The notes: generated by a model from the sequence alone, not told the origin. A stretch of DNA of 41,998 nucleotides from Jiella sonneratiae (GCF_017353515.1 NZ_JAFMPY010000034.1:1-41998); one strand, 5' to 3'; positions 1-7,571 are shown, counted from the stretch's first letter. Made by a program: numbers and translations.

Positions 1-42
1 AAGGCGGGACTTCGAACCCCAATCGTCGGCACAAGCGCTCAT
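1..42 (-). CDS. Possible 5' end of a minus-strand CDS (cut by window edge)
   Basis: On the minus strand an AGGAG Shine-Dalgarno (plus 51-55) lies 8 nt before an ATG (plus 40-42). The frame then stays open for 14 codons to the window edge, reading MSACADDWGSKSRL. That is too short to assign a family. All three plus-strand frames are also open over about 110 bp here, so the end of a plus-strand gene cannot be excluded. The start signal is the only support. The ATGs of the next gene to the right lie on the opposite strand. Confidence 0.33.
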   Translation of the reverse strand, partial: MSACADDWGSKSRL

Positions 43-408
43 CGCGGCAGCTCCTGGAATCAACCGCCGCCACAGAATCAGCCTCCAAGCAATACGTCAC
101 CTGCTGTCATATGAGTTCGCAGCCCTGATTTTGGGGAAATAAGGCTTGTCGCTAAGGGGTTTCATCTCTATTGTCGGCGGCGTACGGAGCAATCGAGGGG
201 GACATCTCACGCGGCGGAGCCGGGAGATGCTCGAGATGGCCGAATGGCCGTCCGTGAACTGGCAGTTCGGATCGCCAGTCGAAACCGACTTTAGAACATT
301 TCCATCGCGGGCTCGTCCTCGGACGACGGCCGCGCGTACAGGGGCGGTTTGCACGCTCCCGAGGCAGAACATCCGCGGATGTTCCCGATACCAAGAGACA
401 GGAAGAGC
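43..408. other. Intergenic region upstream of the DUF4167 gene
   Basis: This 366-bp stretch has no convincing gene. Part of it (about 60-175) is less GC-rich than the rest of the window. Short open frames occur on both strands, but none has a recognisable product. It holds the possible promoter at 145-173 and presumably the 5' leader of the DUF4167 transcript. Confidence 0.5.
145..173 (+). promoter_or_regulatory. Possible sigma-70 promoter for DUF4167 gene
   Basis: CTTGTC (145-150) and CTATTG (168-173) are separated by 17 bp. They resemble the rhizobial housekeeping promoter pattern CTTGAC-N17-CTATAT (5/6 and 4/6 matches). It would give a leader of about 230 nt before the ATG at 409. This is inference from pattern only. 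Confidence 0.3.
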
Positions 409-1482
409 ATGAGGCCAGGACAGCAGAAGAACCGTATGCGCGGCCGTGGGCGCAAGGGTCCCAATCCGCTTTCGCGCAATTACGAGTCGAACGGCCCCGA
501 CGTCAAAATCCGCGGTTCGGCCCAGCATGTCGCCGAGAAATACGCCCAGCTGGCGCGTGACGCCGCCGCCGCCGGCGACCGCGTGATGGCGGAAAACTAT
601 CTCCAGCACGCCGAGCACTACAACCGCATCATCGCCGCCGCCCAGGCGCAGTTCCAGCAGCCGCGCGACGACCGCGACATGCGCGACAGCGACGACGAGG
701 ACGAGGACGACATTCTCGACAGCGGCAGCTACGGCCGCAGCGACCGCAACGATCGCGGCGACCGGCGCTTCCAGCAGAACGGCAACCGCAACGACTACGG
801 CTCCGGCAACAGCGGCGGCAACGGCGGCAACGGCCGCGACCGCAGCCGCGACGACAATCAGCGCGACGGGCAGCGCGACAATCAGCGGGATGGGCAGCGC
901 GACGGGCAGCGCGACGGCGGCCAGCGGGATCGGCGTGACCGGCGCGACCAGCCGGCGGGCACCGGCCCGCAGCCGATGCTGGTGCGCGACCGCAACGACG
1001 GCCATTCCGGCAACGGCGCGGCGAACGGCGCTGCCGCAGAGGCGGGCGGCCGGTCCGGCGACCGCGGCCGCGACAACGAGCGTGGCGGCGCCGAGGCCGC
1101 CGCGGCGAGGAGCGACGAGGGCCATGCCGGCGAGAGCGAGGCGCCGGTCGGCATGACCGCCGCCGAGGCGCTCGAAGAGACGCAGAACCGCGCCAAGCGC
1201 CGCGGCCGCACCCGCCGTCCGCGTCTTTCCGACCGGACGGAGGCCGAGAGCGGCGGCGAGGAGGCCGTGGCCGAGGGCCGCGAGGCCGCGCCGGACGGCG
1301 AGGCGGCCGGGGCGAGCGAGGCCGAGCCGAAGAAGGCGGCCGGCCGGCGCAAGCCGAAAGGCGAGACGCAGGGCGAAGGCGAGGAAAAGCCGAAGCGCCG
1401 GCGGACGACGCGTTCGAAGAAGTCCGACGAGGACGACGAGGCGCCGCAGCTGCCGGACTTCCTGCTCGCCTCGAACGGCTGA
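409..1482 (+). CDS. DUF4167 domain-containing protein with disordered basic tail
   Basis: The protein is 357 aa. The start MRPGQQKNRMRGRGRK follows AGGAAG and is the usual start of this family; an in-frame ATG at 349 would add 20 unconserved residues. Residues 1-80 are the DUF4167 region: a basic glycine-rich head, then helices around AQHVAEKYAQLARDAA and ENYLQHAEHYNRIIAAA. From about residue 85 to 340 the chain is low complexity, with acidic runs, RD/RN/GG repeats and Lys/Arg-rich segments. It ends in DEAPQLPDFLLASNG. The family is common in Hyphomicrobiales. The composition suggests a nucleic-acid or ribonucleoprotein partner, but no function is established. A terminator follows directly. 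Confidence 0.9.
   Translation: MRPGQQKNRMRGRGRKGPNPLSRNYESNGPDVKIRGSAQHVAEKYAQLARDAAAAGDRVMAENYLQHAEHYNRIIAAAQAQFQQPRDDRDMRDSDDEDEDDILDSGSYGRSDRNDRGDRRFQQNGNRNDYGSGNSGGNGGNGRDRSRDDNQRDGQRDNQRDGQRDGQRDGGQRDRRDRRDQPAGTGPQPMLVRDRNDGHSGNGAANGAAAEAGGRSGDRGRDNERGGAEAAAARSDEGHAGESEAPVGMTAAEALEETQNRAKRRGRTRRPRLSDRTEAESGGEEAVAEGREAAPDGEAAGASEAEPKKAAGRRKPKGETQGEGEEKPKRRRTTRSKKSDEDDEAPQLPDFLLASNG
859..918 (+). repeat. Five 12-bp tandem units inside the DUF4167 gene
   Basis: Five in-frame 12-bp units with consensus CAGCGCGACGGG run from 859 to 918; a diverged sixth lies at 922-933. They encode repeats of Q-R-D-G or Q-R-D-N. Because units are a multiple of three, copy-number change would lengthen or shorten the tail without a frameshift. 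Confidence 0.85.
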
Positions 1483-1531
1483 ATAGGCGGCCGGGCGTTC
1501 GATCGCCCGCGATCGGCCATGCCATCGATCA

Positions 1532-1563
1532 GGGGCGCTGCCTTCGGGCGGCGCCCCTTTTTC
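1532..1563 (+). terminator. Rho-independent terminator of DUF4167 gene
   Basis: An 11-bp GC-rich stem (GGGGCGCTGCC / GGCGGCGCCCC, one G-U pair) is closed by a TTCG tetraloop and followed by TTTTTC. It lies 50 nt after the stop codon and is the clearest intrinsic terminator in the window. Confidence 0.93.
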
Positions 1564-1639
1564 ATGTCGAAAGGGCTGGCCCGCGATCGCAGGCATCGGC
1601 GGTCGCCGCAGGGAAATCGCCATTGCTGAAACGGCCCTT

Positions 1640-1668
1640 TTGACGCGGTCGTGATCGCCGGCCTGTAC
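1640..1668 (+). promoter_or_regulatory. Possible promoter of the sulfotransferase gene
   Basis: TTGACG (1640-1645), a 17-bp spacer, then CTGTAC (1663-1668). It lies downstream of the previous terminator and about 85 nt before the ATG at 1754. The -35 is good and the -10 is weak. Confidence 0.33.
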
Positions 1669-1753
1669 GACTTCTCCGCGCGTCATGCGGTGGAAATACT
1701 GGCGAAACACATCTCGCCTAGATGGCCGCCGTCCCGTCACGCGAGGTTCGACC

Positions 1754-2686
1754 ATGCAGACTGCAACGAAAGCTTTGCCGCAGAAGACGCGGGAACTGCA
1801 CAATCACCACTTCGATTCGACCGTCTGGAACGACTTTTGCTTCCGCGACGACGACGTGGTCATCGCCACCTATGCCAAGTCCGGCACGACCTGGACGCAG
1901 CAGATCGTCGGCCAGCTGATCTTCCAGGGCGCCGACGACGTCGACGTCTCCGAGCTCTCTCCCTGGGTCGACCTGCGGGTGCCGCCGAAGCCCGTCAAGC
2001 TTGCGGCGATCGAGGCGCAGACCCATCGCCGCTTCCTGAAGACGCATCTGCCGGTCGACGCGCTGGTCTTCTCGCCCCGCGCCAAATACGTCTATATCGG
2101 CCGCGACGGGCGCGACGTCGTCTGGAGCCTCTACAACCACCACGCCAATGCCAACGAGGCCTGGTATGGCGCGCTCAACGACGCGCCCGGCCGGGTCGGG
2201 CCGCCGATCGGGCCGCCGCCGGCCTCGATCCGGCAGTATTTCCTCGAATGGCTGGAGAAGGACGGCTATCCGTTCTGGTCGTATTTCGAAAACGTCCGGT
2301 CCTGGTGGGCGGTGCGCGAGCAGCCGAACGTGCTGTTCGTCCACTTCGCCGACCTGAAGGCCGACATGCCGGGCGAGATCGCCCGCATCGCCGAATTTCT
2401 CGGCATCGAGGTGGACCCGGAGCGCTGGCCGGCGATCCTCGACCACTGCAGCTTCGCCTACATGAAGGCGCATGCCGAAAAGTCCGCGCCGCTCGGCGGG
2501 GCGTTCTGGGACGGCGGTGCCGCCACCTTCATCCATCGGGGCGTCAACGGCCGCTGGCACGACGTGCTGACGGCCGAGGACGTGGCGGCCTACGAGGCGC
2601 GGCTTGCCGCCGAGCTTCCTGCCGAATGCGCCGCCTGGCTCGCCCATGGCCGGCTTGCGGCCGCGGCGGCGCCGATCGCGGCCTGA
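1754..2686 (+). CDS. PAPS-dependent sulfotransferase (cytosolic SULT-like)
   Basis: The protein is 310 aa. The ATG at 1754 follows GAGG at 7 nt; upstream in-frame codons are not family-like. It should transfer sulfate from 3'-phosphoadenylyl sulfate to an unknown acceptor. The 5'-phosphosulfate loop YAKSGTTWTQQIV is near residue 40. The catalytic-His motif FLKTHLP is near 92. The 3'-phosphate motif YIGRDGRDVVWSLYNH is near 115-130. IHRGVNGRWHDVLT near 260-275 corresponds to the C-terminal RKG-type PAPS-binding segment. Length and motif order match the Sulfotransfer_1 family. No PAPS synthesis or export genes lie nearby, so the acceptor cannot be inferred. It appears to be a single-gene unit. 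Confidence 0.9.
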   Translation: MQTATKALPQKTRELHNHHFDSTVWNDFCFRDDDVVIATYAKSGTTWTQQIVGQLIFQGADDVDVSELSPWVDLRVPPKPVKLAAIEAQTHRRFLKTHLPVDALVFSPRAKYVYIGRDGRDVVWSLYNHHANANEAWYGALNDAPGRVGPPIGPPPASIRQYFLEWLEKDGYPFWSYFENVRSWWAVREQPNVLFVHFADLKADMPGEIARIAEFLGIEVDPERWPAILDHCSFAYMKAHAEKSAPLGGAFWDGGAATFIHRGVNGRWHDVLTAEDVAAYEARLAAELPAECAAWLAHGRLAAAAAPIAA

Positions 2687-2740
2687 GGGCCGCCAGGGCC
2701 GCCGGCCGCCGGGAGCACAGCATATGGGCAAGACCGTCGA

Positions 2741-2779
2741 TGCGGGCGCCCCTCCGCGTGAAGCAGAGGGGCGCCCGCA
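2741..2779. terminator. Perfect 14-bp hairpin between convergent genes
   Basis: TGCGGGCGCCCCTC (2741-2754) and GAGGGGCGCCCGCA (2766-2779) are exact inverted repeats with an 11-nt loop. They sit between the convergent sulfotransferase and VOC genes. There is no T-run on either side, so it may block transcription or protect 3' ends rather than act as a classical intrinsic terminator. Confidence 0.55.
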
Positions 2780-2957
2780 CGGCGTCTGCCCGTCGGCGGA
2801 TCGGCGGACCCGTTTCCCGCCGGGCGGACGTTCCCTGTGACGCAGCAACCGTCATGTGCGGTCCGGCGGGTTCGAGCCGGATGCCGAACCTCTCGACGCC
2901 GGACCTCGATGGCCGGCTTCGATGCGGTATCCCGTTCGCGTCGGCCGGATCCCGCCG

Positions 2958-3446
2958 TCAGCCCCGCGCCGCGGCCTCGATCGCCGCGATGTCGATCTTC
3001 TTCATGGTCATCATCGCCTCCATGACGCGCCTTGCCTTTTCCCGGTCGGGATCGTTCATCAGCACCGTCATGATCCGCGGCACGATCTGCCAGGACAGGC
3101 CGAAGCGGTCCTTCACCCAGCTGCAGGCCTCGTTCTCCGGATGGGCCGAGAGCGCCGCATGATAGCGGTCGACCTCCGCCTGGCTGTCGCAGTCGATCGA
3201 CAGCGACACCGCCTCGGTGAAGTGGAAGTTCGGCCCGCCGTTGAGCGCCTGGAAGCGCCGGCCGGACAGCGTGAACTCGACCAAGAGGACGTCGCCGGCC
3301 TTGCCGAAGGGATAGTCGGCCGGGGCATGCATGATGCGGTCGATGGAGGAGTCCGGGAAGAGGTCGACGTAGAAGCGCGCGGCCTCCTCGCCGTTCTTGT
3401 CGAACCACAGGCAGGTGGCGAGGATGTCCTTCGTCTCGGCAGCCAT
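2958..3446 (-). CDS. VOC family protein (PhnB/YjdN-like)
   Basis: The protein is 162 aa and starts MAAETKDILATCLWF, 5 bp after the stop of the upstream VOC gene. Features typical of the PhnB / 3-demethylubiquinone-methyltransferase-like branch of the vicinal oxygen chelate fold are visible: CLWFDKNGEEAARFYVDLFP at the N-terminus, SGRRFQALNGGPNFHFTEAV in the middle, and GLSWQIVPRIMTVLMNDPD before the end. The branch often lacks a defined reaction. It is the last gene of a minus-strand run of stress or detoxification-type genes. The C-terminal KARRVMEAMMTMKKIDIAAIEAA pattern is common in YjdN-like proteins. Substrate unknown. Confidence 0.87.
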   Translation of the reverse strand: MAAETKDILATCLWFDKNGEEAARFYVDLFPDSSIDRIMHAPADYPFGKAGDVLLVEFTLSGRRFQALNGGPNFHFTEAVSLSIDCDSQAEVDRYHAALSAHPENEACSWVKDRFGLSWQIVPRIMTVLMNDPDREKARRVMEAMMTMKKIDIAAIEAAARG

Positions 3447-3451
3447 GCTCT

Positions 3452-4231
3452 TCACGCCTTTCTCGGGCCGACGAGCCCGAATTGCGCGCCCTGCGGGTCG
3501 GCGCAGACGATGGTGAAGGCCCCGCCCGGGATCTCGCTCGGGCCGAACAGCGTATTGCCGCCTGCCGCATCCAGGCGCTGTTTCGCCGCATCGATGTCGT
3601 CGACGCCGAAAAACACCTGCCAGCCGGTCCGACCGCCCGGCATCCGGGGCATCACCGCTCCGATGCGGGTTTCGCCGACATGCCAGAACTTGTAGTCGCC
3701 GAGATCGCCCATCGGGAAGGCACCCTCCTGCCTGAAGCCGAGGAGATCGCCGTAGAAGGCGAGCGCGCCGTCTTGATCCGGCGTCGCCAGCTCGTTCCAG
3801 ACGCAATGGCCGGGAACAGGGCCCGTCTCTGCCTGGAAGGCGCGGCTGTCCTGTGGCGAGAAACCGCGCATCACGTAGAAGAAGCAGCCCTGGGGATCGG
3901 CGAGAAAGGCCATGCGGCCGACCTCCGGAATGTCCATCGGCGGCATGTGGTCGGCGGCTCCGAGGTCCTTGGCCCTCGCGGTCGCCGCGTCGACGTCATT
4001 CACGCCGAAATAGATCAGCCAGGCCGGCGGCATCGGCGCGCCCTCCGGCTTCTTCATGATCCCGCCGACGGGCCCGTCCGCAGCCGAGGCGACGCGGTAG
4101 TCGATGCCGGGCGGCCCCATGTCGGGCTTTGCGATGGTCCAGCCGAGGACCGCCGCATAGAAGGTCTCGGCGGCGTTCTGGTCGTCCGTCAGAAGCTCGT
4201 ACCAGATCGGGGTACCGTGCGGATTTGCCAT
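3452..4231 (-). CDS. Double-domain VOC (glyoxalase-like) protein
   Basis: The protein is 259 aa. MANPHGTPIWYELLTDDQ was chosen as the start because GGAGAAG precedes it; the frame remains open 22 codons further but without family resemblance. Two VOC modules are present: residues 1-120 (start WYELLTDDQNAAETFY, end FLADPQGCFFYVMRG) and 130-259 (start VWNELATPDQDGALAFY, end VCADPQGAQFGLVG). The arrangement resembles the 27-kDa-antigen/CFP30-type glyoxalase-like proteins. Reaction and metal use cannot be told from sequence. It is probably cotranscribed with the VOC gene 5 bp downstream and follows the DUF1428 gene by 43 bp. Confidence 0.88.
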   Translation of the reverse strand: MANPHGTPIWYELLTDDQNAAETFYAAVLGWTIAKPDMGPPGIDYRVASAADGPVGGIMKKPEGAPMPPAWLIYFGVNDVDAATARAKDLGAADHMPPMDIPEVGRMAFLADPQGCFFYVMRGFSPQDSRAFQAETGPVPGHCVWNELATPDQDGALAFYGDLLGFRQEGAFPMGDLGDYKFWHVGETRIGAVMPRMPGGRTGWQVFFGVDDIDAAKQRLDAAGGNTLFGPSEIPGGAFTIVCADPQGAQFGLVGPRKA

Positions 4232-4274
4232 GATGCTTCTCCTCGGGCTGGATTGAATGGGGGGCGGCGTTCGG

Positions 4275-4982
4275 TCAGATGGTCTCGAAGCCGGCATAGA
4301 TCATCCGCTTGCCGTCGAAGGGCATCTCCGACGGCGTGAGATTCATCCGCGTGTCCTCCACGATGGCCTTCATGCCGGCGTCGCGGGTCTGCCTGTCGGG
4401 CCATTCGAGGAAGGCGAAGGCGATGTTCTCACCGTCCTTCGCATGGGCGGCGCGGAAGAAGTCGGTGACCTTGCCGCGCGGAACGTCGGTGCCCCAGCAT
4501 TCGACCTGACGCTTCGCGCCGTGGTCGCGGAAGATCGGCCAGGATGTCGCCGCGAGGGTGTGATAGGCCTCGCGCTTGTCCGCGGGAACCGGGATGACGA
4601 AGCCGTCGACATATCCGCCGTCGACCGCCTCGCCTTCCTCGAAAATCGCCTCGAAGGCGCCGTAGATCATCCGGCTGCCGTCGAAGGGCATGTTGCGCAG
4701 GGCCTGCATGCGCGGGTCCGACATCATCTTTTCGACGGCGGCATCGGCGGTCGCCTTGTCCGGAAACTCCATCCAGCCGAATGTGACGGTTTCGTCGGGC
4801 GTCGCGGCGACGGCGCCCTTGAAGTCGTTGATTTTGCCGTCGGGCACGTCGTCGCCCCACAGGTCGACGGTGCGGCTCGCGCCGAAATCCGTCATGATCT
4901 CCGCGGCAGTTGCCGCATGCTTCCTGAAGGCTTCGCGGTTTTCTGTCGGGACCGCGATCACATGGCCGAGTATGAACGACAT
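4275..4982 (-). CDS. Tandem DUF1428 domain protein
   Basis: The protein is 235 aa. The ATG at 4982 (MSFILGHVIAVP) follows AAGG; a GTG three codons upstream is the alternative. It holds two copies of a domain usually found alone at about 117 aa in YbaA/DUF1428 proteins. Copy 1 covers residues 1-115, with TVDLWGDDVPDGKINDF and MPFDGSRMIYGAF. Copy 2 covers residues 118-235, with QVECWGTDVPRGKVTDF and MPFDGKRMIYAGF. The fold belongs to the dimeric alpha-beta barrel (ferredoxin-like) group, so the fusion may be an internal dimer. Function is not known. It sits in the VOC/GST cluster. Confidence 0.87.
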   Translation of the reverse strand: MSFILGHVIAVPTENREAFRKHAATAAEIMTDFGASRTVDLWGDDVPDGKINDFKGAVAATPDETVTFGWMEFPDKATADAAVEKMMSDPRMQALRNMPFDGSRMIYGAFEAIFEEGEAVDGGYVDGFVIPVPADKREAYHTLAATSWPIFRDHGAKRQVECWGTDVPRGKVTDFFRAAHAKDGENIAFAFLEWPDRQTRDAGMKAIVEDTRMNLTPSEMPFDGKRMIYAGFETI

Positions 4983-5028
4983 CGTCACCACCTTCTGCGT
5001 TTGCCGTTGATCCGACGACGCTGCGACG

Positions 5029-5469
5029 TCAGCCCGTCGAGCCTGCGCCGCCTGCCGCCATCGCCCGTTCCATCGCGTCGAGGTCCATCCAGGAGACTTC
5101 CCAGATGTGGCCGTCCGGATCTTCGTAGGAGCGGCCGTACATGAAGCCGAAATCCTGCTTCGGCGTCGGGTCGGCCGAACCGCCCGCCGCGACGGCGGTG
5201 TCGACTGCGGTGTCGCAGGCCGCGCGGCTCGCCAGCGTCAGGCAGAGCAGCACCTGGGCGCTCGTCCTGGCGTCGGGGATGGTCTTCGGCGTGAAATCCC
5301 GCCAGCGGGCGTGTTCGAGGAGCATGACGTGGATCTCCTCGCTGAGGACCATGCATGATGCGGTCTCGTTGGAGAAGCGCTCGTTCTTCGTCGCACCCAT
5401 CGCCTCGTAGAAGGCCGTCGAGCGTCCGACGTCCGTCACCGGCAGGTTGATGAAGATCTTCTGGCTCAA
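5029..5469 (-). CDS. VOC family protein (glyoxalase/extradiol dioxygenase-like)
   Basis: The protein is 146 aa. It starts at TTG (5469) with GAGGAG about 10 nt upstream; no ATG lies near, and MSQKIFINLPVTDVGRSTAF is the normal N-terminus of this subgroup. One VOC domain fills the chain: VTDVGRSTAFYEAMGATKN in the first beta-alpha-beta, VMLLEHARW in the middle, and GFMYGRSYEDPDGHIWEVSW at the end, where Asp/Gly/Glu positions match metal-site strands of VOC enzymes. Substrate unknown. It lies between the DUF1428 gene and a GST gene, all on the minus strand with 40-46 bp gaps. Confidence 0.86.
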   Translation of the reverse strand: MSQKIFINLPVTDVGRSTAFYEAMGATKNERFSNETASCMVLSEEIHVMLLEHARWRDFTPKTIPDARTSAQVLLCLTLASRAACDTAVDTAVAAGGSADPTPKQDFGFMYGRSYEDPDGHIWEVSWMDLDAMERAMAAGGAGSTG

Positions 5470-5510
5470 TGATCCACGCTCCTCGTGAATGTGTGAATGC
5501 GGCGTACGCC

Positions 5511-6170
5511 TCAGTCCCGGTCGGGCGCGCCGAGCGGGAACAGCGGGCGATAGGGCCGCGCCTCCTCGACGCAGCGGGCGAAGGACGGCCGGCGCAAAAG
5601 CCGCTGCCGATAGGCCGTGACCGCCGGGAACCGGTCGCCGATCGGATGCGTCCAGTCGGCATAGAAGAGTTGCGGCGCGGCCGCGCAGTCGGCGAGGGAG
5701 AAGCTATCGCCCGCCGCCCATTCGCGCTCCGCCATGTGCCGGTCGAGGATCGCATAGGCCGTGTCGAGCATCGCCCCGGCGCGCTCGACTCCGAGCGGAT
5801 CGCGGGCCTCCGGCGGCCGCAGGGCGTCGTCGACGAACTTGTTCTGCGGCGTCGCGACGTAATTGTCGAAGAAGCGGTCCCAGAACCGCGCCTCAAGCGC
5901 CGCGTCCGGCTCCGCCGGGATCAGCCGCACCGGGCCGGGATGGTGGATGTCGAGATGCTCGACGATGATCGAGGCCTCGATCAGCGGCCGGCCGTCGTCG
6001 AGAAGCACCGGGAACTTGCCGATCGGCCAGTGCGCCCGGAGTTCGTCCATGATCTCCGGACGATCGTGGGAGAGCCTGCGTAATTCGAAGGGCGTGTCGT
6101 TCTCGTAGAGCGCGACCAGCACCTTCTGGCAGTAGGAGGAGAAGGGGTGGGCAAAGAGCTGCAGCGTCAC
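5511..6170 (-). CDS. Glutathione S-transferase family protein
   Basis: The protein is 219 aa. It starts at GTG (6170), 2 bp after the stop of the upstream RibD-like gene, so translational coupling is likely. Residues 1-80 form a thioredoxin-like GST_N domain (LQLFAHPFSSYCQKVLVALY; the glutathione-contact segment KFPVLLDDGRPLIEASIIVE). Residues 90-210 form the helical GST_C domain, with the conserved AAGDSFSLADCAAAP turn. The Ser-Ser-Tyr-Cys motif near residue 11 is where beta/omega-like classes carry the active residue. It probably conjugates or reduces electrophiles in the cytosol; specificity is unknown. Confidence 0.88.
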   Translation of the reverse strand: MTLQLFAHPFSSYCQKVLVALYENDTPFELRRLSHDRPEIMDELRAHWPIGKFPVLLDDGRPLIEASIIVEHLDIHHPGPVRLIPAEPDAALEARFWDRFFDNYVATPQNKFVDDALRPPEARDPLGVERAGAMLDTAYAILDRHMAEREWAAGDSFSLADCAAAPQLFYADWTHPIGDRFPAVTAYRQRLLRRPSFARCVEEARPYRPLFPLGAPDRD

Positions 6171-6172
6171 CG

Positions 6173-6778
6173 TCAGGTCTCCAGCGCGAAGGAGCCGGTC
6201 TCGACGTCGCCCTTGGGCTCGTAGACGGCGATGATCACGCCGCTCTCCGAGACCCGGCTCTCGACGAGGCTGAAAGCCGTCGGCATCGCGCCGGGAAGGG
6301 CGCGCTTGCCGCGGCCGAGGATGATCGGAAAGGTGAGAAGGAACAAGCGGTCGATCAGCCCCTCCTGCAGGAGGCCCGGATAGATCGTGCTCGATCCCTG
6401 GACGATCAGCCGCGGGCCGTCGGTCTCCTTCAGGGCGCGCACCGCGGCAAAGTCCTTCAGCCTGTGGGAATTGTTCCAGGCGAGCGGCGCGTCGGAAGAG
6501 GTCAGGACGTATTTCGCCGCGCGATTGAACTTGTCGGCGAAGGGGTCGTTCTCGATCCGCGGCCAGTGGGCGGCGAAGATCTCGTAGGTCCTTCGGCCGA
6601 GAACGAGGTCGAAGGCGCCGGAAAACACCTCGTCGATGAACCCGCCGGTGACCTCGCTGAAATGTGGGACCAGCCAGCCGCCGAAGCGGAAGCCGTCGCT
6701 CTCGTCCTCCCGCGGTCCGCCCGGCGCCTGGACGACGCCGTCGAGGGACTGGAACAGGCCGGCGATGATCTGGCGCAT
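6173..6778 (-). CDS. Dihydrofolate reductase-like (RibD C-terminal) family protein
   Basis: The protein is 201 aa, starting MRQIIAGLFQSLDGVV behind AGGGG at 7 nt. The RibD_C/DHFR-like fold is supported by several features: the N-terminal strand followed by SLDGVVQAP; the LVLGRRTYEIFAAHWP helix-strand; GPRLIVQGSSTIYPGLLQ, the nucleotide-binding glycine-containing segment; and LIDRLFLLTFPIILGRGKRA. Such stand-alone proteins (YyaP/YwjB-like) are NADPH-binding reductases of unknown substrate, not true riboflavin enzymes. It is followed 2 bp later by a GST gene. A 97-bp gap upstream separates it from the second GST gene. Confidence 0.88.
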   Translation of the reverse strand: MRQIIAGLFQSLDGVVQAPGGPREDESDGFRFGGWLVPHFSEVTGGFIDEVFSGAFDLVLGRRTYEIFAAHWPRIENDPFADKFNRAAKYVLTSSDAPLAWNNSHRLKDFAAVRALKETDGPRLIVQGSSTIYPGLLQEGLIDRLFLLTFPIILGRGKRALPGAMPTAFSLVESRVSESGVIIAVYEPKGDVETGSFALET

Positions 6779-6875
6779 TGAGTTTCCCCTGATCGCGGAC
6801 GCTCGTCCGGTGCGTTGGCGCGCCGATGCGCGGGCGCCGGCGACGCGTGCGGATGGCGCCGGCCGGGACCGTCGC

Positions 6876-7550
6876 TCAGGCCGCCCGTTCGTAGCGATGC
6901 GCGTTGTCGGCGAAGGGGGCGATCTGCTCGGCGAGCGCCTTTTGAAAGGCCGGCCGGTTCGTGCAGCGCTCGACATAGCGCTGGAGCGCCGGATAGCGGG
7001 AAAGGACGTCGCTGTGGCCGAGATCGCGCAGGACGGTCGCCATCAGGATGTCGGGCGCCTGAAACCCGCCGAGGAGGTGAGGGCGCTCGCCGAGCGCTGC
7101 CTGGAGCTGGCCGAGACGGGTTTCGACCGCGGCGAGCGCGCGGGGGCGAAGCTTCGCCTTGACCTCCTCGTCGTCGAGGAAGAGCGCCACCTCGGCGAGC
7201 CGGGCGACGACCGGCTCGATCGTATTGAGCGCGGCGAAGCACCAGGAGAGCGCCTGCCTGCGGCCGGCCGCATCCTTCGGCAGGAGGCCGTCGCTTTCCT
7301 CGGCGATGGCCCAGACGATGGCGCCCGATTCGAACATCGAGCCGTCGTCGAGATCGATCGCCGGGACCTGCGCGAAGGGCTGGCGGGCGAGATGCTCGGG
7401 CTCGGTCTTCTGGGTGTGGCCGATGAGACGCGCCTCGTAGGCGATCCCCGCCTCGTGGAGCGCCCAGCGCACGCGCAGGTCCCGCACGTGCCCCTGGGCG
7501 AAGGACGGCACCCAGTCATACGCCGTGACGACGACGGATTTTGCCTGCAT
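6876..7550 (-). CDS. Glutathione S-transferase family protein
   Basis: The protein is 224 aa. The start MQAKSVVVTAYDWVP is preceded by GGGAGGG at 5 nt; a longer frame reaching into the marR region is rejected. The GST_N domain (residues 1-85) contains LRVRWALHEAGIAYEARLIG, the cis-Pro region FAQVPAIDLDDG and MFESGAIVWAIAE. The GST_C domain follows, with FLDDEEVKAKLRPRALAAVE and LLGGFQAPDILMATVLRDLG. It is the first minus-strand gene of the cluster and is divergent from a MarR gene 56 bp away, making it the most likely direct target of that regulator. Confidence 0.88.
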   Translation of the reverse strand: MQAKSVVVTAYDWVPSFAQGHVRDLRVRWALHEAGIAYEARLIGHTQKTEPEHLARQPFAQVPAIDLDDGSMFESGAIVWAIAEESDGLLPKDAAGRRQALSWCFAALNTIEPVVARLAEVALFLDDEEVKAKLRPRALAAVETRLGQLQAALGERPHLLGGFQAPDILMATVLRDLGHSDVLSRYPALQRYVERCTNRPAFQKALAEQIAPFADNAHRYERAA

Positions 7551-7571
7551 CGGACCCTCCCGGTTCGCGAT

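Noticed and set aside
1-27. tRNA T-arm-like GGTTCGAA on the minus strand
   Set aside because: Stem needs two wobble pairs including the 53-61 position, and no anticodon or D-arm is found upstream; the same bases read as codons after a good start site.
97-1803. 568-aa open frame on the minus strand across the DUF4167 gene
   Set aside because: Antisense shadow of a high-GC repetitive gene; Ala/Val-rich without any domain or ribosome site.
6173-6778. Riboflavin biosynthesis or folate dihydrofolate reductase
   Set aside because: It is a stand-alone RibD_C-like protein with no deaminase domain and no rib or thyA neighbours.
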